A DNA stretch of 40,286 bases. It comes from Sporichthya sp. Lineage in GTDB: Bacteria; Actinomycetota; Actinomycetes; Sporichthyales; Sporichthyaceae. The DNA is taken from contig NZ_JACDFE010000008.1 of assembly GCF_013815995.1 (NCBI RefSeq), positions 1-40,286 of the forward strand, in the 5' to 3' direction. The translations under genes and the position numbers were made by a program. Below, in pieces: positions 35,391-40,286 of this stretch. The first letter of the stretch is position 1. Every line of letters begins with the position of its first letter. Below the pieces are notes generated by a model. It did no database searches, was not told the DNA's origin, and saw only the letters and a list, made by a program, of their open reading frames with translations.

Positions 35391-36203
35391 ATGCGGGTAC
35401 GGGGTGCGCTCGGGGCGGTGGCCGTCCTGACGTTGGTGCTGGCCATCTTCGGCAGCATCGTCCTGCTCGCCGAGGCCAAGTTCGGCGCGTCCAGCGGGAC
35501 GGTCGAGGCCGCCGCGGTGTCGGAGCCGGTTGCGGCCCCCGAAGCGGCCGTCGCCGCCCCGGCCGAGGCTGCGGCTGCGGTGACGCCGGCCAAGGCCGCG
35601 CCCAAGCCGGCGCCGGCCGTCGACGGCTTCGGGACCTACACCGACTACCAGCGCTCGATCATCAACACGATCGACGGTTGGTGGGAATCGGCGCTGGCCC
35701 GCGCGGGCGTCAGCTACAACGGCCCGCGCCTCACCGTCGCCGCGAAGGGCAAGTCGGCCAACTCCCAGTGCGGCCGCGCGGTGGCCAATCCCGTCGACGT
35801 CAAGGCGGCCTACCCCGCGTTCTACTGCCGCGGCGACAAGACGGTGTACCTGTCCTCGGGCTGGCTGTACGCGGCGATCTACTCCCAGTTCCACAAGGGC
35901 GGGGTGGCGGCGATCATCGCCCACGAGTTCGGCCACCACGTCCAGCACGCGATCGGCATCGCCGACCCGCTGGTCAGCAAGCAGGAACTGCAGGCCGACT
36001 GCCTGGCCGGGATCTGGGTGCACGCCGCGGTCAAGAACGGCTCCTTCACCGCTGGCGACGTGACGGACGCGCGCAAGGCGCTGCGGGCCCTGGGCGACAA
36101 GAAGCTCGAGTCCAAGCTGCACCACGGCACGCCCACCGAGCGCACGGCTTGGTTCGACCGCGGATTCAACAGCGGCGATGCCTACGTCTGCAACCACTTC
36201 TAG
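35391..36203 (+). CDS. Neutral zinc metallopeptidase-like secreted protein
   Basis: A 270-residue protein with an N-terminal membrane anchor or signal (VAVLTLVLAIFGSIVLLAEA) and an Ala/Pro-rich linker to about residue 75. The catalytic domain has zinc motif AHEFGHHVQH and the downstream ELQADCLAG that supplies the third ligand, as in the YpfJ-type putative neutral zinc metallopeptidase family. Several cysteines (QCGRAV, YCRGD, DCLAG, VCNHF) may form disulfides outside the cell. It lies 127 bases after the molybdenum enzyme and convergent with the SulP gene; no functional link to either is evident. Confidence 0.88.
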   Translation: MRVRGALGAVAVLTLVLAIFGSIVLLAEAKFGASSGTVEAAAVSEPVAAPEAAVAAPAEAAAAVTPAKAAPKPAPAVDGFGTYTDYQRSIINTIDGWWESALARAGVSYNGPRLTVAAKGKSANSQCGRAVANPVDVKAAYPAFYCRGDKTVYLSSGWLYAAIYSQFHKGGVAAIIAHEFGHHVQHAIGIADPLVSKQELQADCLAGIWVHAAVKNGSFTAGDVTDARKALRALGDKKLESKLHHGTPTERTAWFDRGFNSGDAYVCNHF

Positions 36204-36210
36204 CGAGCGT

Positions 36211-37728
36211 TCAGCCGAGGGCATCGCCCGAGTTCAGGATCCGCGTGGTCAGGGCCGCGGAGTTCGGCGGCATCCAGCTGAGCTCGGCCTCGAGCCCGAT
36301 CTCCCGGGCATGGGCCAGCACCGAGCGCAGCACCAGCGCCCCGGTGGTGTCGATGCGGCCGAGCCCGGACAGGTCGATCTCCACCCGGACCATGCCGGGG
36401 TTGGCGGCGAGGGCGTCGGTGACGGCGCCGTCCAGGCGCTGCGCGGTGCCGAACCAGAGCACCCCGCGGGGGAGCAGGCGCAGAGTGGTGCCGTCGGTGA
36501 GGACGTCAATGTCGAGCTGCAGTGCGCGCCAGAGGAACACCGCCAGCGACATCCCGATCCCGATCAGCACCGCGATGTCGATCCGGGGCGCGAGCAGCAG
36601 GGTGGCGACGAAGGTGGACCAGGCGACCACCGCCTGAGGGACCGTCAGGCGCCACAGCGCGAGCAGCGGACGGAAGCGGAGCAGGCCGAGCACGGCGGAG
36701 ATCACGATCCCGGCCAGGGTGGCCAGCGGCAGCGGCTCCAGCAACCCGGCGAAGGGCAGGAAGGCCAGCACGGTCAGCCCGGTGACCGCCCCGGCCAGCC
36801 GGGTCCGGGCTCCGCAGGCCCGGGCCACCGAGCTGCGGCTGAAGGACCCGCCGCAGGGCATCCCGCCGCTGGCGGCGGCGACCACGTTGGCCACGCCCTG
36901 GCTGACGAACTCCCGGTCGGGGTCCCAGCGGCTGCGCTCCTGGTCCGCGAACCGGCGGCTGATCGACGCGGCCTCGGAGAACCCGATCAGCGCAATCACC
37001 ACCCCCGCCACCAGGAGGCGGTGCAGGTCCCCCCAGGGTAGGTCGTCGACGGTGAACGGCGGCAGGCCGGCCGGGATGGTCTCGACGGTCGCTCCGTCAT
37101 AGCCGCCGGCGTCGGAGACCAGGGTCGCCACCACCGCGGCGATCAGGATGCCGGGGAACAGCCTATGCAGGCGGCGCCCGCCGATCACCACGACCAGCGT
37201 CGTGACGGTGACTATCAGCGCTTCGCTCTGCCATCGGTCCGGGTGCCCGAGCACCCAGGCCGCGTCGAGGAACTGGTTGTCGTGCTCGGGCCGCTCGCCA
37301 ACCCCGAACGCCGACCCCAGCTGGGAGAACGCGATCAGCAGCGCCGCGGCCGGGATGAATCCGAGCAGCATGGGCTGCGACATCAGGTAGGCGACCCAGC
37401 CGGCCCGCAGCAGGCCGAGTGCGATCCGGGCCACCCCGACGATCAGGGCCAGCCCGAGGCCGAGGGTGGCGTACTCGGCGCTGCCCGGAGTGGCCAGCGA
37501 GGAGAGCGCCCCGAAGCTGAGCAGCGCGGTGATCGCGACCGGGCCGGTCTGCAGATATGGGGAGGAGGCGAAGATCGCGGCGACCAGCGGGGGCAGCGCC
37601 GCGGAGTACAGGCCGGCCACCGGGGGCATCCCGGCGATGTCCGCGTAGGCGAGCGACTGCGGGATCACCACGACAGCGACGCTGACGCCCGCGACCAGGT
37701 CGCCGGCCAGGCCCGGCGAGATCCGCAT
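36211..37728 (-). CDS. SulP family anion transporter with STAS domain
   Basis: A 505-residue permease. It has about ten to twelve membrane helices with the SulP signature VVIPQSLAYADIAGMPPVAG near the N-terminus and MPCGGSFSRSSVAR in the core. A cytoplasmic STAS domain (about 405-500; VEIDLSGLGRIDTTGALVLR) follows. SulP proteins move sulfate, bicarbonate or other anions; here, with a sulfur-oxidation gene set and carbon fixation, either sulfate or bicarbonate is plausible. The ATG at 37728 is 48 bases from a TTGTACGGACAA operator shared with the divergent GntR gene, so it is likely part of that regulon. Confidence 0.9.
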   Translation of the reverse strand: MRISPGLAGDLVAGVSVAVVVIPQSLAYADIAGMPPVAGLYSAALPPLVAAIFASSPYLQTGPVAITALLSFGALSSLATPGSAEYATLGLGLALIVGVARIALGLLRAGWVAYLMSQPMLLGFIPAAALLIAFSQLGSAFGVGERPEHDNQFLDAAWVLGHPDRWQSEALIVTVTTLVVVIGGRRLHRLFPGILIAAVVATLVSDAGGYDGATVETIPAGLPPFTVDDLPWGDLHRLLVAGVVIALIGFSEAASISRRFADQERSRWDPDREFVSQGVANVVAAASGGMPCGGSFSRSSVARACGARTRLAGAVTGLTVLAFLPFAGLLEPLPLATLAGIVISAVLGLLRFRPLLALWRLTVPQAVVAWSTFVATLLLAPRIDIAVLIGIGMSLAVFLWRALQLDIDVLTDGTTLRLLPRGVLWFGTAQRLDGAVTDALAANPGMVRVEIDLSGLGRIDTTGALVLRSVLAHAREIGLEAELSWMPPNSAALTTRILNSGDALG

Positions 37729-37776
37729 GGCACAGTCCTCAATCCGGTTCCCCGCACGCCGTCGTGCAGGCTCCAG

Positions 37777-37790
37777 ATTGTACGGACAAC
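37777..37790. promoter_or_regulatory. Operator of the sulfur set: TTGTACGGACAA
   Basis: A near-palindrome (one mismatched pair) in the divergent SulP-GntR promoter, 48 bases before the SulP start and 78 before the GntR start. A weaker half-site TTGTACG follows near 37825. It suggests autoregulation. Confidence 0.7.
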
Positions 37791-37868
37791 TGCGTTCCGT
37801 CGGCAGGGGTGCCGCAGGCCGGGCTTGTACGCTTGCCCTCCGTCTTCGCCAGCGGAAGGTGCCCCCAC

Positions 37869-38660
37869 ATGTCCGGCAGCGCGACGACGCCTCGCGAGCT
37901 GGACCGCGCCTCGGCCACGCCGCTCTGGGCACAGCTGGAGGAGGACCTGCAGCGCCGGCTGGCGGACGGGGCGTTCGAGATGGCGTTCCCGGGCGAGCAC
38001 GAGCTGGCCGGGGAGTACGGGGTCAGCCGGCACACAGTGCGCGAGGCGCTACGCCGGATGCGCGCCTCCGGCGTCGTGGACTCCACCCGCGGCCGGGGCA
38101 GCTCGATCCGGCACGCGGCGATCGAGCAGCCGCTCGGCGCGCTGTACTCGCTGTTCCGCTCGGTCGAGGCCACCGGCGTCGAGCAGCGCAGCAAGGTGCG
38201 CGTGCTGGAGGTACGCCGCAACCCGGCGGTGTCCGAGGCGCTCGGGATCGACCCGGACTCCGAACTTGTCTTCCTGGAGCGGCTGCGTCTGGCCGACGGC
38301 GAGCCGCTGGCCCTGGACCGCAGTTTTCTGCCGCGGTCGGTGGGTGAGCCCCTGCTGGCCGGCGTCTTCGAACACACCAGCCTTTACGGGGAGTTGGCCC
38401 GGCTGACCGGGATCCGGCTCAACGGCGGACGGGAAGCGATCACGGCGGTCGTGGCAGACTCGCCCACACGCCGATTGCTGGGTATCAAGTCCGATGTCGC
38501 CGTGCTCGCGGTGACGCGGATCGGGTGCCTGGACGGTCGGCCGCTGGAATTCCGGGAAAGCCTCATCCGTGGCGATCGGTTCAGCCTCTCCGCAGAGTGG
38601 CCGGGAACCGCGGGCTACCGGGTTGACGTCGCAGGAATGAAGGGAAGCAACGGCGGCTGA
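37869..38660 (+). CDS. GntR/HutC-type transcriptional regulator
   Basis: A 263-residue regulator. The winged helix-turn-helix (about residues 15-80) has FPGEHELAGEYGVSRHTVRE and LRRMRASGVVDSTRGRGSSI. The UTRA ligand-binding domain (about 95-250) has LEVRRNPAVSEALGI, LALDRSFLPRSVGEPLL and a C-terminal LEFRESLIRGDRF, typical of the HutC subfamily. The ATG at 37869 has GGAAGGTG upstream. It is divergent from the SulP gene and the intervening palindrome recurs at two sulfur operons, so it is the prime candidate for their repressor. The inducing ligand is unknown; a sulfur or organic-sulfur metabolite fits. Confidence 0.9.
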   Translation: MSGSATTPRELDRASATPLWAQLEEDLQRRLADGAFEMAFPGEHELAGEYGVSRHTVREALRRMRASGVVDSTRGRGSSIRHAAIEQPLGALYSLFRSVEATGVEQRSKVRVLEVRRNPAVSEALGIDPDSELVFLERLRLADGEPLALDRSFLPRSVGEPLLAGVFEHTSLYGELARLTGIRLNGGREAITAVVADSPTRRLLGIKSDVAVLAVTRIGCLDGRPLEFRESLIRGDRFSLSAEWPGTAGYRVDVAGMKGSNGG

Positions 38661-38745
38661 GCGCGCGCACGGTCGATGGTCTGCACGTCGAGAATCTGAC
38701 GGTCCGTTACAGCGGCCTGACTGGTGCCTGTATGTCTGTGTGTGT

Positions 38746-38760
38746 CTGACGCAGTGTCAG
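38746..38760. promoter_or_regulatory. Palindrome CTGACGCAGTGTCAG
   Basis: A 15-bp palindrome with one mismatched pair that overlaps the stop of the alpha/beta hydrolase gene, between convergent genes. It matches the 5130-5142 site at 12 of 13 core positions. Its place at a 3' end makes an operator role doubtful. Confidence 0.25.
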
Positions 38761-39626
38761 TGGGTGGTCGCCGCGATCCGGTTGGCGAAGGCCAGCACGG
38801 AGGCGACGAAGGCGTCGTTGTCATCGGTCGCCGCGGTGTGCGCTGCGTCCGCAATGTCGACCACCTCGAGATGTGACACCAGGCCGCGCAGGTGCTCGAC
38901 GCCCTCGTCGTCCACGATGTCGCTGAGCAGGCCACGAATCAGCAGCGTCGGCACCCGGACCGCGGAGGCCGCGTCGTCCAGCCCGCCCTTGACCAGTTCG
39001 ACGTCGTTGAGGACTTCGCGCACCATGCGCGGGTCCCAGTGCCAGTTCCAGCGGCCGTTGGGCTGCTGGCGCAGGTTGCGCTTGAGGCCCTCGGTGGCGG
39101 CCGGGCGCGGGCGGTGCGGCAGGTAGGCCGCGACGGCGTCGGCGGCTTCCTCGAGAGAGGCGAAGCCGTCCGGGGCGGCGTTCATGAAGTCCAGGATCCG
39201 GCGGGCGCCGTCCATCCGGACGTCGGGGACGATGTCGACCAGCACCAGTCCGGCCACGAGGGTGTCGAGGGGGCCCGTCGCGATCAGCGCCGCGATCCCG
39301 CCCATGCTCGCGCCGACCAGCAGGACCGGCCGGTCGTCGCAGAGCGCGGAGTACGCGCGAGTGACGTTCTCGACGTCGCTCCCGAAATGCTCCGGCAGGT
39401 ACGCGGCCTCCGGCGACCAGTCGCTGTCGCCGTGCCCGCGCATGTCGATCGCCACCGCCCGGGCGCCGCGCTCGGCAAGGGCGTTCAGGGCGCGACCCCA
39501 GGAGTTGCGGGTCTGCCCGCCGCCGTGCAGGAGGAGCACGGGAAAGCCGTCCTCGGGCCCGGCGATGTCGCCGGCCAGACGGATCCCGTCGTGGCCGGGG
39601 AGCTCGATCCCGCGCCGACTATTCAT
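38757..39626 (-). CDS. Alpha/beta-hydrolase
   Basis: A 289-residue hydrolase of the alpha/beta fold. The oxyanion region is LLLHGGGQTRNSW, the nucleophile elbow is GASMGG (Ser), and the catalytic His lies in DAAHTAATDD near the C-terminus. RGHGDSDWSP is typical of esterase or epoxide-hydrolase-like members. The substrate is unknown. It has its own promoter region with a 14-bp palindrome 45 bases upstream, and is convergent with the GntR gene. Confidence 0.88.
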   Translation of the reverse strand: MNSRRGIELPGHDGIRLAGDIAGPEDGFPVLLLHGGGQTRNSWGRALNALAERGARAVAIDMRGHGDSDWSPEAAYLPEHFGSDVENVTRAYSALCDDRPVLLVGASMGGIAALIATGPLDTLVAGLVLVDIVPDVRMDGARRILDFMNAAPDGFASLEEAADAVAAYLPHRPRPAATEGLKRNLRQQPNGRWNWHWDPRMVREVLNDVELVKGGLDDAASAVRVPTLLIRGLLSDIVDDEGVEHLRGLVSHLEVVDIADAAHTAATDDNDAFVASVLAFANRIAATTH

Positions 39627-39670
39627 GGTTCACATAGAAGCACGAATCGCCGCCGTCGCGCTGCGCGGGT

Positions 39671-39684
39671 GTACGGATCCGTAC
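39671..39684. promoter_or_regulatory. Perfect palindrome GTACGGATCCGTAC
   Basis: A perfect 14-bp palindrome 45 bases upstream of the alpha/beta-hydrolase start. It differs from the sulfur-set operator and may bind another dimeric regulator. Confidence 0.4.
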
Positions 39685-39706
39685 TGTGGCCTTGCTTACG
39701 GGGCCT

Positions 39707-40042
39707 CTAGCGATCGCCCCGGATCAGCGGGCGCATCTTTTCCGCCGCGGCGGGGGTGACCATGTCGGGGTCGGCGTAGACCGGCGGGCCGCCCGCCTCG
39801 GCACGGCTCTCCGGCAGTTGCACCGGGTCGTTTCCGCGGCTCTTCGGTACCGGGGCAGCACCGATGTCCGACCAGGTCGGCGTCGGCGGTGCCTCGGCCT
39901 GCGACGCGGTGCTGGAGTCCGGCGGCGCCTCGTCCATCCGGTGGCGGCGGGGGTTCGAGACTGACGTGTCGTCAGTAGTGCTGCGCCGCGTGCGGAGGAA
40001 CCGCTCGATCAGGCGCCGGGGCTTCTTCGCGTCCATCACCAT
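39707..40042 (-). CDS. Hypothetical, probably disordered protein
   Basis: A 111-residue frame with a basic N-terminus (MDAKKPRRLIERFLRTRRS) and a Pro/Ala/Ser/Asp-rich remainder without hydrophobic segments, ending AAAEKMRPLIRGDR. It has no recognisable domain. ATG codons at 40042 and 40036 are both possible starts, and neither has a strong ribosome-binding site. It lies between the HNH gene and the hydrolase on the same strand. Confidence 0.5.
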   Translation of the reverse strand: MVMDAKKPRRLIERFLRTRRSTTDDTSVSNPRRHRMDEAPPDSSTASQAEAPPTPTWSDIGAAPVPKSRGNDPVQLPESRAEAGGPPVYADPDMVTPAAAEKMRPLIRGDR

Positions 40043-40083
40043 GCGCTACCCGGGCAGGGGTGTATCAAGCGCCGCCGTGGGCC

Positions 40084-40286
40084 CTAGAACGGTGGGGTCT
40101 CGAGAGCTTGATCGGGCGCCCCGAACTCGGGTGGTTCCTCGCCGTTGGCCGGTGGCGGTCGGACGGTGAAGATCTCCCCGGTGGGGCTGGTCCAGGTGAA
40201 GGTGCCTTCGGTGTCCTGGGTGCAGGTCCAGCCGGGCATGTGCTTGATCTTGTGGTGGAAGCGGCAGATGCACCCGAGGTTGCTGT
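40084..40286 (-). CDS. HNH endonuclease/DUF222 protein, C-terminal part (continues beyond the window)
   Basis: The last 67 codons, cut by the window edge. NLGCICRFHHKIKHMPGW is the end of an HNH nuclease domain, with its Cys and His-His, as in actinobacterial DUF222-HNH (13E12-like) proteins. A Pro/Glu-rich tail follows. These are multicopy mobile-like genes of uncertain role. Confidence 0.8.
   Translation of the reverse strand, partial: SNLGCICRFHHKIKHMPGWTCTQDTEGTFTWTSPTGEIFTVRPPPANGEEPPEFGAPDQALETPPF

Overview
The window is high-GC DNA with actinobacterial codon use, short ATGA/GTGA gene overlaps and actinobacterial families (PucR, DevR/NarL-type regulators, actinobacterial FlgL/FliW, DUF222-HNH). 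The flagellar remnants and overall gene mix would fit a relative of Sporichthyaceae/Frankiales, but this placement is an inference from memory and no marker gene is present.

Layout. (1) 0-10 kb is accessory catabolism: two luciferase-like flavin monooxygenases, a GAF-PucR regulator, an atypical SDR, an ABC-type solute-binding lipoprotein, a Rieske oxygenase with a small partner, a DedA protein and a lipoprotein. (2) 10.1-14.5 kb is a decaying flagellar locus: a fliS 3' remnant, flgL with a large internal deletion and frameshifts, an intact-looking fliW, and a scrambled flhB 3' end. Unrelated genes and the first signalling genes are interspersed. (3) 12.3-20.3 kb is dense with signalling genes: a stand-alone histidine DHp fragment, a single receiver, REC-REC-Hpt, a PAS-GGDEF diguanylate cyclase, a collapsed histidine kinase, a frameshifted PAS-PAS/DHp-REC gene and a DevR-like regulator. 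(4) 20.3-21.7 kb encodes a persulfide dioxygenase fused to two rhodanese domains. (5) 21.8-29.6 kb is a Calvin-Benson-Bassham locus: a NarL-type regulator and GAF histidine kinase, then phosphoribulokinase, fructose-1,6-bisphosphatase and a frameshifted class I aldolase on the minus strand, divergent from red-type RuBisCO cbbL-cbbS-cbbX. (6) 30-38.7 kb holds two DUF202 membrane proteins, a fused iron-sulfur/NrfD subunit with a large SoeA-like molybdopterin oxidoreductase, a zinc metallopeptidase, a SulP transporter and a GntR/HutC-type regulator. (7) The right edge has an alpha/beta hydrolase, a disordered hypothetical protein and the C-terminus of an HNH/DUF222 protein.

The most notable reading is that regions 4-6 form one physiological module: sulfur oxidation (persulfide to sulfite, sulfite to sulfate, sulfate movement) supplying electrons for CO2 fixation in an actinobacterium. 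Two cis-element families tie it together. A TTGTnCGnACAA palindrome lies before the persulfide dioxygenase gene, before the molybdenum enzyme operon, and between the SulP gene and the GntR gene. A separate CTCACCC-N14-GGGGTGA element lies before both the two-component system and cbbL. Enzyme assignments rest on family motifs; substrate specificity and the regulatory links are inferences.
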